Assembly (NCBI GenBank): GCA_965202895.1
Contig: OZ241901.1
Span: forward strand, 4,774,001 to 4,838,000
Direction: 5' to 3'
DNA: 64,000 nt
DNA from: JAJDXW01 sp965202895
GTDB lineage: Bacteria > Pseudomonadota > Gammaproteobacteria > HK1
The position numbers were made by a program, and so were the translations under genes. The notes beneath the pieces were generated by a model. That model was not told the origin of the DNA, searched no databases, and worked only from the letters and a program-made list of their open reading frames with translations. Shown one piece after another: positions 53,493-63,817 of this stretch (position 1 is the first letter of the stretch; each line of letters opens with the position of its first letter).

Positions 53493-53774
53493 GCGGGACG
53501 CCCGCGTTCCCAGGACGCCGTGCCCGCGCAAGTGGCTCCGTGGGGTGAAATCCGCCAGCAACCCCCTCGAACCGACCCCAAACCACGTAAGAACGCCGTC
53601 TCCGTGGGGGTAAAAAATATCTCGACCCCCGATCTCCACTCTCTATATCAAGAGGTTACGAACAGCGCCCGGGCCTCGGGATCGGGTCGGGCGCGAGCCG
53701 GCGCCGCAACCCGGACGGACTGGCCGCCGACGGGTTGGCGCGCGCCCCCTCGACCGGCCGGAAACGGCCCGGAT

Positions 53775-54992
53775 TCAGAGGTTCCGCGCGACGATCACCG
53801 CCTCGTTCTCGTTGCCGCGGGCGTCGAGCACCCGCAGCCGGACCGCATCGTCCGCGCGGAAACGAAGGGTGCTGTCGATCAGCGCGAGGCCGATGGGCCG
53901 CATCTCGGGCCGGCCGGCCGCGTCGTCGAGGCCGGTCGGCACGCTGGCGCCGGAGGTGACGTAGCCGGCGTGGACGTCGCCGTGGAGCACCTTCTGTCCG
54001 GCGCGCAGCGGCCGGCGCCCCCCGGCGGACACCGCGACGGGGGCGACGACGCGGGGCAGCACCGCGGAGGCTCCGGCGTCGCCGTCTCCGCGCCGCAGCC
54101 GCTCCAGCGCCTCGCGCTGGCGTTCGAGGGCGGCCCGGCCCACGAACCCCGGCCCGCCTCCCGGGCGTCGCACCCCGAAGCGGGCGAGCGCGTTCGCGAA
54201 GATGGGGATCTCCACCCCTTCCGGGTCCGTCCCCAGCTCGTGCCCGTAGAGCGGCAGGCCCGCCTGGAGGCGCAGCGAGTCGCGTGCGCCGAGGCCGGCC
54301 GGCGCCGCGCCGGCCGCGGCGAGCCGGGTCCACAGGCTCTCGATCCGATCGGCGGCGGCGAAGATCTCGAAGCAGACCCGCTCGCCCGTGTACCCGGTGC
54401 GGGCGACGACGAGGTCGGCGCCCTCGAAGCGGACGGTCGCGTGGCGGTTGCGCCGCGCCTCCGGGAGCGGGCCGGCGGTCACCACCGACTCCAGCTTCCG
54501 CTCCGAGCCGGGGCCCTGGAGGGCGATCATGGCGAGCGCCTCGCTCTCGTCGGCGAGGCGGGCGCCGCCTTCGAGACGCTCCTCGATCCACCCGAGGGCG
54601 CGCGCGCGGTTCGAGGCGTTGACCACGAGCAGGAAGTCGTCCGCCCCGAACCGGTAGAGGTAGGCGTCGTCGACGGCGCCTCCGCGTTCGTCGGCGATGA
54701 ACGTGTAATGGGCCGACCCCGCGGCGAGGGCGGCCGCGTCGTTGGTCAGGACGCGGCGCAGGGCCGCCTCCGAGCCGGCCCCCCGGATGCGGAGCCGGCC
54801 CATGTGGGATACGTCGAACAGGCCCGCGCCGCGTCGGGTGGCGAGGTGCTCGGCGACGATCCCGTCCCGGTACCGGACCGGCATCTCCCAGCCCGCGAAC
54901 CCGACCATCCGGCCGCCGTTCGCCCGGTGCCAGTCGTGAAGCGGGGTCTTCCGCAGGGGCCCTCCGGGAGGGCGGGACCGCGGGTCCGTCAC
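53775..54992 (-). CDS. gcvT: Glycine cleavage T-protein-like aminomethyltransferase
   Basis: 405 residues. Folate-dependent enzyme that takes the aminomethyl group from the lipoyl H-protein. LRKTPLHDWHRANGGRMVGFAGWEMPVRYRDGIVAEHLATRRGAGLFDVSHMGRLRI is the classical N-terminus. GGAVDDAYLYRF has the catalytic Asp, and VARTGYTGERVCFEIF and GLGARDSLRLQAGLPLYGHELG are conserved. No gcvH or gcvP is adjacent, so it could instead be a T-protein relative such as a dimethylglycine or DMSP-type demethylase. Confidence 0.85.
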   Translation of the reverse strand: MTDPRSRPPGGPLRKTPLHDWHRANGGRMVGFAGWEMPVRYRDGIVAEHLATRRGAGLFDVSHMGRLRIRGAGSEAALRRVLTNDAAALAAGSAHYTFIADERGGAVDDAYLYRFGADDFLLVVNASNRARALGWIEERLEGGARLADESEALAMIALQGPGSERKLESVVTAGPLPEARRNRHATVRFEGADLVVARTGYTGERVCFEIFAAADRIESLWTRLAAAGAAPAGLGARDSLRLQAGLPLYGHELGTDPEGVEIPIFANALARFGVRRPGGGPGFVGRAALERQREALERLRRGDGDAGASAVLPRVVAPVAVSAGGRRPLRAGQKVLHGDVHAGYVTSGASVPTGLDDAAGRPEMRPIGLALIDSTLRFRADDAVRLRVLDARGNENEAVIVARNL

Positions 54993-55056
54993 GTCCGGGC
55001 GCTCCGGCGCGCGATGAGGCCGGCGTGCACGTCGAGGTCTCCCCGAAGGCCCGGGA

Positions 55057-56118
55057 TCAGCGGGACAGGTAGAGTGAGCACCGATCGACCGCGAGCTCCG
55101 CCAGCTCGGCGAGGCGTTGCCGGAGGCCGGGTCGGCCGGCTCCCCGGACGTGGTAGAGGTCCGCTTCGCGGCTCGCCTCGTACAGGTAGTCGTCGCTCGT
55201 GCGGAGCTCGTCCACCAGGTCGAGCGCCAGGGCGTCGCGGCCGTGCCAGAACTCTCCGGTCGCGACCCGCTCCACGTCCAGGTCCGGACGGTACTCGGCC
55301 ACGAACTCCCGGAACAGCTTGTGGACGTTGTCGATCTGGTCCTGGAGCTTGGCGCGGCCCGCGTCCGTGTTCTTGCCCAGCATGGTCACGGTGCGCTTGA
55401 ACTCCCCGGCCTGGAACTCTTCCACGTCGATGCCGCGCGCCTCGAGCAGGCGATGCAGGTTCGGGACGGCCGCGAACACCCCGATCGAGCCGACGATCGC
55501 GAACGGGGCGGCCAGGATCCGGTTCGCGACGCACGCCATCATGTAGCCGCCGCTCGCGGCCACCCGATCCACGGTGACGGTGAGCGGAATGCCGCGGGCA
55601 CGGACCCGGGCGAGCTGCGACGCGCCGAGCCCGTGTCCGTGGGCCGCCCCTCCCGGGTTCTCGATCCGCACCACCACCTCGTCGCGCTCGGTGGCGACCG
55701 CGAGCACCAGGGTCACCTCCCGGCGCAGGGCATCGACGCCGGTCGCCCGCAGGTCTCCCTTGAAGTCGAGGACGAAGACCCGGCGCCGGCCGTCTTCCCC
55801 GCCTCCCGGGAGGCGCCCCCGCGCCGGGCGCCGCCCCTCCTTCTTCGCCTGTTTCTTCGCCTGGGCCTTCCGCTCCGCGCGGTCGGCCCTGCGCCGGGCG
55901 CGGACCGCCTTGCGGGGCAGGGCGGCGCGCTCGAAGACGGCTTCCATCCGGCGGTACTCGGGGTTGATGGGGACGACTTCCGGCGGCGAATCCTGCCGTC
56001 GGCCAGGGCGAGGCCGGCGCGCCGCACCCGCGACGAGCGCCGCCGCGAGACCCGCCGCGGCGGCCACCGTCACCGCCTTGGCGAGGAACAGCCCGTACGC
56101 GGCAAGCCATTGGGTCAT
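55057..56118 (-). CDS. sohB: SohB-type inner-membrane serine protease (peptidase S49)
   Basis: 353 residues. N-terminal membrane helix YGLFLAKAVTVAAAAGLAAALVAGA, a basic linker, then RVFVLDFKGDLRATGVDALRREVTLVLAVA. The Ser nucleophile is in TVTVDRVAASGGYMMACVANRILAAPFAIVGSIGV and the general-base Lys in FQAGEFKRTVTMLGKNTDAGR, the SohB pattern. Single-domain, unlike long SppA. Likely degrades membrane-associated or signal peptides. Confidence 0.92.
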   Translation of the reverse strand: MTQWLAAYGLFLAKAVTVAAAAGLAAALVAGAARRPRPGRRQDSPPEVVPINPEYRRMEAVFERAALPRKAVRARRRADRAERKAQAKKQAKKEGRRPARGRLPGGGEDGRRRVFVLDFKGDLRATGVDALRREVTLVLAVATERDEVVVRIENPGGAAHGHGLGASQLARVRARGIPLTVTVDRVAASGGYMMACVANRILAAPFAIVGSIGVFAAVPNLHRLLEARGIDVEEFQAGEFKRTVTMLGKNTDAGRAKLQDQIDNVHKLFREFVAEYRPDLDVERVATGEFWHGRDALALDLVDELRTSDDYLYEASREADLYHVRGAGRPGLRQRLAELAELAVDRCSLYLSR

Positions 56119-56203
56119 CGGGACACCGCGTCCGAGGCGCCGGAGCGCGCAACGGGCGGGGGAGCGCCCGGCGGGACCATCCGGACGGCGCCGCGGGCGA
56201 AGC

Positions 56204-57325
56204 TCAGTCCGCGGCCACCGCCGCCGCGGCCGGCTCCGGCGCCTCGAACCCCGGCGCTTCGCAGTCGAACTTCTTGAGCTCCGGCATCACCTCGCGGGCG
56301 AAGAGCCGCATGTTGCGCTCCGCCTCCGCCCAGGGCATGCCGGAGAAGCTGGTGATGGCCACGAAGCCGTTGTGGCCGACCGCGCGGTGGACGTCCATGA
56401 TCTTCTCGTACACCTGCTCGGGGGTCCCCCAGGTGTGGAGCCGCGCGAAGTCGGCCGCGGCGCCGTCCTGTCCCCGCTTGTCGATGTACTTCGTCAGGGA
56501 GGCGTAGTACTCGTAGCCGCGGGTCGACTTGAGGTGGTCGCGCTTGAACTCGTAGTGCTTCATCACCGTGTCGTAGTACTTGCCGATGTACCGCATGGCC
56601 ATCTCTTCCGCACGGTCCGCGCTCTCGTCCACGAACGTCCAGCCGGCGACGAGCGGGGGCGGGGGCTCGGCTCCGTTCACTTCCCGGTACAGCGCGCGGT
56701 ACTCCCCGATCTCGCGCTCGACGTCCTCCCACGGCTTCTGCGGCACGATGAGGAGGCCGACCCCCAGCTTCGCCATGATGCGCGAGGACTCCGGCGAGAC
56801 CGCCGCCGCGTAGGTGCGGCCCCGGAAGGTGCGGAACGGGGCGGGGCGAAGGTCGCGCCGGGGCTGCTTGACGAACTCGCCGTCGTACTCCACGTAGCCC
56901 TTCTCCAGGCCCTCCAGGACGTACTCGGCGTACTCGACGAACCGCGGCCGCGACTCGTTCATGTCGACCCGGAAGCCCTCGAACTCCACCCGCCCGAGCC
57001 CGCGCCCGATGCCGAGGACGACGCGCCCGCCGGAGATGTTGTCGAGCATGGCGACCTTCTCCGCCACCCGCATCGGGTCGTGCCAGGGGAGCACGATCAC
57101 CATGGTGCCGAGCTTCGCCCGCACCGTCCGTCCGGCCATGTACGTCAGGAACTGGACGACGTCCGGGCACATGGTGTAGTCGGTGAAGTGGTGTTCGACC
57201 GACCAGATCGACTCGAAGCCGAGCGGCTCGGCGAGCTCGGCGAGCCGGAGCTCGTTCCGGTAGACCTCGTAGTCGGACAGGGCGTCGTCCGGATTCTGGA
57301 AGATGGCGGAGTAGCCGACGTGCAT
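56204..57325 (-). CDS. LLM-class flavin-dependent oxidoreductase
   Basis: 373 residues from ATG 57325 with AGGAG upstream. Luciferase-like monooxygenase fold: HVGYSAIFQNPDD, ELAEPLGFESIWSVEHHFTDYTMCPDVVQFLTYMAGRT, GTMVIVLPWHDPMRVAEKVAMLDNISGGRVVLGIGRGLGRVEFEGF. FMN- or F420-dependent; a partner reductase is not nearby. Substrate unknown. The C-terminus ends in an Ala/Pro-rich tail (EPAAAAVAAD). Confidence 0.91.
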   Translation of the reverse strand: MHVGYSAIFQNPDDALSDYEVYRNELRLAELAEPLGFESIWSVEHHFTDYTMCPDVVQFLTYMAGRTVRAKLGTMVIVLPWHDPMRVAEKVAMLDNISGGRVVLGIGRGLGRVEFEGFRVDMNESRPRFVEYAEYVLEGLEKGYVEYDGEFVKQPRRDLRPAPFRTFRGRTYAAAVSPESSRIMAKLGVGLLIVPQKPWEDVEREIGEYRALYREVNGAEPPPPLVAGWTFVDESADRAEEMAMRYIGKYYDTVMKHYEFKRDHLKSTRGYEYYASLTKYIDKRGQDGAAADFARLHTWGTPEQVYEKIMDVHRAVGHNGFVAITSFSGMPWAEAERNMRLFAREVMPELKKFDCEAPGFEAPEPAAAAVAAD

Positions 57326-57495
57326 GGGTGACGCTCCTGGGCCCCGCGGGGGCGCGAATGGTTCTGGTCGAGCGCGGCAATGATACGCTAGCGGGGCTTC
57401 GCCTCGCACCGTGGGCAGGACAGCGGCCGGGGGGCGCTCCTCCCGGAGCTCGGCCCGATTGTGAAGATGACGACACCTCGAGGAGCTCCGGGCCG

Positions 57496-58251
57496 ATGAG
57501 CGGCGAGACGAACGCAGGCATGCTCGTGATCGGCAACGAGGTGCTGTCCGGCCGCACCCCGGACCGCAACCTCAACCACGTGGCCCGCCGGCTCGCGGAG
57601 CTCGGGATCGATCTCCGGGAAGCGCGGGTCCTTCCCGACGACGCGGCGATGATCGCGGCGGCGGTCAACGAGGCCCGCGCGCGCTACCGCTACGTGTTCA
57701 CCACGGGGGGGATCGGCCCCACCCACGACGACGTCACCGCGGACTCGATCGCGAAGGCGTTCGGGGTCGGCATCTCCCACCATCCCGACGCGGTGGCCGT
57801 GCTGCGGGCGAACTATCCGCCGGAGATGCTGAACGAGGCGCGCCTGCGCATGGCCCGCATCCCGGACGGGGCGGCACTCGTCAAGAACCCGGTCAGCCAT
57901 GCGCCGGGGTTCCGGATCGAGAACGTCTACGTGTTCGCGGGGGTGCCCGCGATCATGCAGGCGATGTTCGAGGAGATCGCCCACGAGCTCGAGGGAGGAC
58001 CGCCCGCCGAGTCGGTCACCGTATCGTGCTTCCTCGGCGAGGGAGCGGTGGCGGGGCGCCTGCGCGAGATCCAGGAGGAGTGGCGGCCCGCCGTCGAGAT
58101 CGGCTCGTATCCGTTCTATCGCAAGAAGCGCTACGGGACGTCGATCGTGTTCCGGAGCCGTGATCCGAGGGCCCTGGATGCGGCCGCCGCGAGATTCCGC
58201 GCCGTCGTCCGGGGTCTCGGCGAGGAGCCGGTCGAAGGGGAGGTCGCCTGA
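57496..58251 (+). CDS. Molybdopterin-binding (MoCF) protein, CinA N-terminal-like
   Basis: 251 residues from ATG 57496. MoCF-biosynthesis fold: GMLVIGNEVLSGRTPDRNLNHVARRLAELGIDLREARVLPDD, then VFTTGGIGPTHDDVTADSIAKAFG, and NVYVFAGVPAIMQAMFEEI. It corresponds to the stand-alone COG1058 domain without the C-terminal nicotinamide-nucleotide deamidase of full CinA. Convergent with the following enoyl-CoA hydratase-like gene, seven bases apart. Role likely nucleotide pyrophosphatase-type; not certain. Confidence 0.9.
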   Translation: MSGETNAGMLVIGNEVLSGRTPDRNLNHVARRLAELGIDLREARVLPDDAAMIAAAVNEARARYRYVFTTGGIGPTHDDVTADSIAKAFGVGISHHPDAVAVLRANYPPEMLNEARLRMARIPDGAALVKNPVSHAPGFRIENVYVFAGVPAIMQAMFEEIAHELEGGPPAESVTVSCFLGEGAVAGRLREIQEEWRPAVEIGSYPFYRKKRYGTSIVFRSRDPRALDAAAARFRAVVRGLGEEPVEGEVA

Positions 58252-58258
58252 GCGCCGG

Positions 58259-59038
58259 TCAGCGCCCCTCGAAGACCGGGGGGCGCTTCTCCTTCCAGGC
58301 CCGGACGCCTTCGCGGAAGTCCTGCGACTGCCGGCACGCCTCGTAGCCCGCCCGGAACGTCTCCAGGTCGAGCCGGCTCACCGCGATCTGGTTCATCGCC
58401 CGCTTCATGTTGCGAACCGCGAGGGGGGCGTTGCGGGTGAGACGGGCGGCGAGCGCATCGACGCGCGCGTCGAGCTCCTCGGCCGGCGCCGCTTCGTCGA
58501 GGAACCCGATCCGCACCATGTCGCCGCTCGTCTGGGGCAGGGAGGCCATGAACAGCCGCTTCGCCGCCCCGACCCCGAGCCGGGTCACGTAGCGCTCCAG
58601 GCCCCCCTGGTAGTAGTGGGTGCCGAGGCGGGCGGCCGGCATCACCATCTCCGTCCCCTCGATCCCGATCCGGAAGTCGCAGGCGAGAGCGAGGTCGGTC
58701 GCTCCCCCGTACACGCTGCCGTTGAGCCGGCAGATGGTCGGCAGGGGGCACCGCTCGAGCCGGTTCGCGACCGTCTCGAAGTCGACCTCGTCGCCGCTCG
58801 GGGTCCGGGCCCCGGAGTGCTGATCGTCGAGATCGCCGATGTGGTAGCCGGCGCCGAACACCCGCCCGCTTCCCGTCAGGACCGCCACGCGGAGCGCGGG
58901 GTCGCTCTCGATCGTGTCGAGGTGGCGGTCGAGCGCCTCGAGGTCCGCGGGCTCGATACGGTTCAGCTTGTCGGGGCGGTTGAGCCGGATGTCGGCGCGC
59001 GCGCCGTCGATGGTGAGGATCGGGGTGGAGTTCGTCAT
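58259..59038 (-). CDS. Enoyl-CoA hydratase/isomerase family protein, atypical active site
   Basis: 259 residues from ATG 59038. Crotonase fold with VLTGSGRVFGAGYHIGDL, CRLNGSVYGGATDLALACDFRIG and VMPAARLGTHYYQGGLERYVTRLG. The two catalytic Glu of true hydratases are replaced: Asp in GGATDLAL and Ala in MPAARLG. A conventional hydratase reaction is therefore unlikely; isomerase, hydrolase or other crotonase chemistry is possible. Ends VRAWKEKRPPVFEGR, normal for the family. Confidence 0.87.
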   Translation of the reverse strand: MTNSTPILTIDGARADIRLNRPDKLNRIEPADLEALDRHLDTIESDPALRVAVLTGSGRVFGAGYHIGDLDDQHSGARTPSGDEVDFETVANRLERCPLPTICRLNGSVYGGATDLALACDFRIGIEGTEMVMPAARLGTHYYQGGLERYVTRLGVGAAKRLFMASLPQTSGDMVRIGFLDEAAPAEELDARVDALAARLTRNAPLAVRNMKRAMNQIAVSRLDLETFRAGYEACRQSQDFREGVRAWKEKRPPVFEGR

Positions 59039-59259
59039 CGGGGCTCCGTGGTCGCCGGTTCGCGGGACGGGATCATACGCCCTCGGCGCCCGCCACCCGT
59101 CGTCCCGGCCGGCTCCGGCCTCTCCGCCGTCGCCCGGGCACGGCGGTTTCCCGCCTCGGCAATCGCCGGCACGGGCCTCGGGGCCCGCCAGGGTTCCGGG
59201 CGGCCGTTCGATACCGCCCCGCCGGCCGGAGCAGTGGTAAGGGGTGGACGCGCTCGCGC

Positions 59260-62200
59260 TCAGGCCCGATACGGGCGGCGGCGCCGCCGCGGGGCGGCCG
59301 GCAGGGCGTCGCCGTCCGGCTCGCCGTTCCGGTACACCACCTCGCGGGCCGCGCTCGACGACACCCGCTCGCCGGCCGTCACGATGCCGGTCAGGTTGAG
59401 GGGGTCCGCCGCCGAAAGGGCGAGGCTCCGTCCGGAGGGCGCCGCGCGCCGGATGCGCCGCAGCTCGCCGACCGCTTCGGGCAAGGCGAACTGCTCCCCG
59501 CTGAAGCGGCCGACGAAACGCCCGCCGCGCACCTCGCCCCGGTCCTCGCGGCGCCTGAGCACGCGCACCAGCTTCCGCCACGGCGGAAGCCCCGCCTCGC
59601 GTTCCAGCGCCTTCCGGAACACGACCCCGTAGCGCCGGAGCAGCACGTCGACGATCCGGTCGAGGGGATCGGCGGGGGCGGCGTGGACGGGCGGAAGGCG
59701 CGAGTCGACCAGGCACCATCGTCCGGCGTCGCCGAAGGGGTCCATCCGGCGGCGGAGACCGGTGCGCCGGTGGCGCCGCACGAGCGCGCGGAGCCCCGCG
59801 TAGCCGTCGGCGGTCACGTGACCCCCTGCCACCAGCTCCGCGAGACCGTCCTCGACCTGGGCGGCGAGGAGCCCCGACTGCACCTTGAGGTCGTCGAAGA
59901 ACTGCGCGCCGCCCGTTCGCAGGATCTCCCGGACCCGCCGTCCCCGCGACGACATCGCGCCGAGCGCTTCCGGATCCCCGTTCGCTTCCGCCGGCCGCCA
60001 GGCCGAGAGGTGGCGGCGGTCGATGAACGCGATCCGGGTCGCGGTGGTCGTGGCGCCGCCGGTACGCGGGGCGGACGGCCGCGTGCGCCGGAGCCATACC
60101 ACCCGGCCGGTGAGGCACAGGGTATCGAGCCAGCTCGGGTCGTAGCCGCGAAGACGGGCCGCGAAGATCGACTCCTCCCACGCGGCGGCCGGGGCCTCGA
60201 AGCCTTCGAGCTGGTCGATGACCGCGAGCAAGCCGGAAGGGCCTTCCCGCCGGTCGTCGAGACCGTGCCAGGCGAAGAGGAACCGCATGTAGTCGGCGGG
60301 CTCGACGGGGTCGATCTCCCGGCGGAGCCGGGCGAGGGTATGGCGGTGGATGCGGGAGAGGAGGCGCCGCTCACACCATTCGGGCTCCGGATCGGGTTGC
60401 GGCTCGGGCCCCGGCGGGGCGGCGGCGCTCCCCGCCCGCGGCCCCCCGAGGCCGGTTCCGGCATCGCCGGTGAAGCACCCGCGAAGCACGAACCCCTCCG
60501 CCTCGAGCGCGGCAAGGCCCGCCCGTACCGCGCCGCGGTCGATTCCAGGACCGGTCGCGAGCGTCGTCGCGGTGACCGGCCCGAGCCCCCCGAGACGGCC
60601 GCGAAGGAGCTCCCGAACGGCGTCCTCGGACGAAGCAGGCGGTGGTATGCCGGGGGCGGGGTCGAGGTCGAGAACGCCGTCCGGGCGCACCGCCCGCACG
60701 TCGAGGACGCGCTCTGCCGCCACCCAGAGCGGGGCCGGGTCCGGGCCGCCGCCCCCGACGAATCGTCCCGCCCGCCGTTCGCGGACGAGGGTCGCGAGCG
60801 GCTCCGTGTGCGCCAGCGCCGGCCTCGCCCCTGCCCCATCGGTCGGCCACGGAACCCGAAGCGCCCCGCACATCTCCCGCTCGGTGAGGAAGCCCAGCAT
60901 GACGAGAGCGTCGTGCAGCGCGTCGGCGGTGTCGGTGTCCGGCCACGCCTCCGCCCGGACCCGCTCGACGGCTTCCGGATCGAGCCGTCCGAGGTCGGCC
61001 GCGCTCGCCGGATCGAGCCAGCGCCGCGCCGATACCGCCCGGGTGCGGCGCTCCTCGAGCGGGGCGTCGTCGAGGAACGCGTACGGCTTCGCGTTGAGGA
61101 TCTCGTGCGCGAAGGACGAGGGCTCCGGCAGGTCGCGCGCGTGCACCGCGACCTCGCCCCGCTCGATGCGTTCGAGGAGGGCGGCGAGACCGTCGACGTC
61201 CATCGCCTCGTGCAGGGCGTCGTGGATGGTCTGGCGTACGAGGGGGTGGTCCGGGATCTCGCGCTCCCCGGCCAGGTTCTCGGCGCAGGCGATCTGGTCG
61301 GGGAACACCACCGCGACGAGGTCCTCGGCCTGCATCCGCTGGATCGGGGCCGGCACCTTGCGCCCGCCCGCCCGGCGCGGCACCGCGAGCGACACGTTCG
61401 CGTTCCAGCGCCAGCGCACGTTGAAGAGGGGGGCGTCGAGCAGGGCCTGGACCAGCACGTCCCGCACGGTCGCGCTCGCGAGGTATCCCGGCGCCTCCCC
61501 GAGCGGGAAGCTGTGGGTCTCGCCGAGCGAGAGGACGACGTTGTCCTCGGTCGCCGCCGCCTGGAGCTCGAAGTTGAACCGCCGGCAGAACCGCTTGCGA
61601 AGGGCGAGTCCGAACGCCCGGTTGATCCGGCCCCCGAGCGGGGAGTGGATGACGAGCTGCATCCCCCCCGATTCGTCGAAGAAGCGTTCGAAGACCAGGG
61701 TGTTCGCGGCCGGCATGGCGCCGAGGGCGGCCTGCCCGGCCGCGAGGTAGTCCACGAGCTGGCGGGCCGCTTCCCGCGGAAGCCCGGGCCCGGCGCCGGC
61801 CCCCGCCCCGGCCTCGCCGGCCGCCCAGCCGACGGCCCGCTCGATGCCCGCCGCGAGGTCCGCTTCGCCGGCCACGAGCCGGCCGACGGTCTCCCGGAGC
61901 CTCGACACCGCGGCGGAGAGGGCGTCGGTGCGGGCCGGTGCTTCCCCGATCCAGAACGGGATGGTGGGGGGCTGGCCCCCGGCGTCCTCGACCCGGACCC
62001 GGTCCGACTCGACCCGCAGGACGCGCCAGGAGTGGAGCCCGAGCTGGAAGACGTCCCCGGGCAGGGTCTCGATCGCGAAGTCCTCGTTCAGGGTGCCGAT
62101 CACCGTGCCGGAGGGCTCGAGGACCACCGCGTAGTCGGCGTTCTCCGGTATCGTCCCCGCATTCGTGAGGGCGGCCATCCGGGCCCCGCGCCGGGCCCGG

Positions 62201-63767
62201 AGACGGCCGTTCACCCGATCCCGGTGCAGGAACGCGCCGCGCCGCCCCCGCCTCGTGGTGAACCCGGCCGCGAGCATGTCGATCACCGACTCGAACGCCC
62301 GCGCGTCGAGGTCGCGGTAGGGCCAGGCGCGCCGGATCAGGGCGAGGAGCTTCCCCGTCTCCCATTCGTTCCCCGCCACCTCGGCCACGATCTGCTGCGC
62401 GAGCACGTCGAGCGGCCGCTCGGACAGGGTGAGGGTGTCGAGCTCACCCCGGCGCACCGCGTCGAAGAGCGCCGCGCACTCCACGAGGTCGTCCCGACTC
62501 AGGGGGAAGAGCCGGCCCTTGGGGGTCGCGTCGATCCCGTGCCCGGATCGGCCGACCCGCTGCAGGAAGGTCGCGATGTTCCGGGTGGTCCCGAGCTGGC
62601 ACACGAGATCGACGTCGCCGATGTCGATACCGAGCTCGAGCGAGGCGGTGGCGACGAGGAGGGTGAGGGTCCCGCCCTTGAGGCGCTGCTCCGCCTCGAA
62701 CCGGCGTTCGCGCGAGAGGCTTCCGTGATGGGAGGCCACCTCCTTCTCGCCGAGCCGCTCGGCGAGGGCGCGGGCGGCCCGCTCCGCGAGGCGCCGGGTG
62801 TTGGCGAAGACGAGGGTCGTCCGATGCTCGCGGGCGAGCGCGGCGATACGGTCGTAGACCTCGTCCCAGACCTCGGTCGGCATCACCGGCTCGAGCGGCG
62901 ACGAAGGCAGCTCGATGGCGAGGTCGCGGCGGCGGTGGAAGCCCTCGTCGACGATCGCGCAGGGCTCCTCCCGGTTCCCGACGAGGAAACGCGCGACGAG
63001 CTCCATCGGGCGCTGGGTGGCGGAGAGCCCGATCCGGCGGATGCGGTGCGGACCGGGTGCGGGCGGCGCGGGGCCGGTGCACGCCGCGCCCACGACGTCC
63101 GCAGCGGCTTCGTCGGGGCGGCTTGCGTTTCCGCCCCGTCCCCGGCGGCGCCCCCCGCCCCCCCCGACGCCGCCCCGGCCTCCCCCGAGCAGAGCGCTTC
63201 GAGGCGCTCCAGGGTCAGTGCGAGGTGTGCGCCGCGCTTGCTGCCGGCGACGGCATGGATCTCGTCGACGATGACGGTGCGGGCCCGGGCGAGCGCCCTC
63301 CGCCCCGACTCGCTGGTCAGCAGGATGTGGAGCGATTCCGGGGTGGTGACGAGGATGTGGGGGGGCTTGCGGGCCATCGCCTGGCGGGCCGCGGACGGGG
63401 TGTCCCCCGTGCGCACCATCGCCCGGATCGCGACCGGCGGCTCGCCGAGCCGCCCGGCCCACTCCGCGACCCCGCGAAGGGGCGCCTCGAGGTTCCGCTC
63501 GATGTCGTAGGAGAGCGCCTTGAGCGGCGACACGTAGACCACCCGGACCGCATCGTCGAGCCTCCCCTGCCGGGCCTCCTCTGCGAGCTCGTCGATGACC
63601 GCGAGGAACGCCGCGAGGGTCTTGCCGGAGCCGGTGGGGGCCGCGATGAGGGTGTGGCCGCCGCCCCGGACCTCCGGCCACGCCTTCGCCTGGCAGGGTG
63701 TGGGGGCCGCGAACCCGGCCTCGAACCAGGCGCGCACGGCAGGATGGCGGAGCGCACGAAGCGGCAT
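59260..63767 (-). pseudogene. lhr: Lhr ATP-dependent helicase, interrupted by one frameshift
   Basis: About 1,500 residues in two frames. From ATG 63767: LRHPAVRAWFEAGFAAPTPCQAKAW, APTGSGKTLAAFLAVIDEL (motif I), VVYVSPLKALSYDIERNL, ILVTTPESLHILLTSESGRRAL and TVIVDEIHAVAGSKRGAHLALTLERLEAL (DEIH box). Past a C6/C8 run at 63151-63165 the reading moves to another frame: RRIGLSATQRPMELVARFLVG, VFANTRRLAERAARALAERLGEKEVASHHGSLSRERR, GIDIGDVDLVCQLG and QRVGRSGHGID, then winged-helix and the long Lhr C-terminal region. The slip is in homopolymers, so a sequence error is likely. If real, the helicase is inactivated. Confidence 0.88.
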
Positions 63768-63817
63768 CGCCGCACCTTACCCGACGCCCGCCGGCCGGTC
63801 CAATCCAGTCTTGTCCA

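Larger units (their letters stand above)
51850..53677 (-). repeat. Dispersed tripartite palindromic repeat, copy D, split by IS256
   Basis: Left part 51850-51982 holds module 3 and most of the core; right part 53493-53677 holds the rest of the core and module 1. Removing the insertion and one 9-base duplicate restores an element of about 310 bp whose core arms (CCTGGGAACGCGGGCGTCCC on the left) pair perfectly. Confidence 0.88.
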
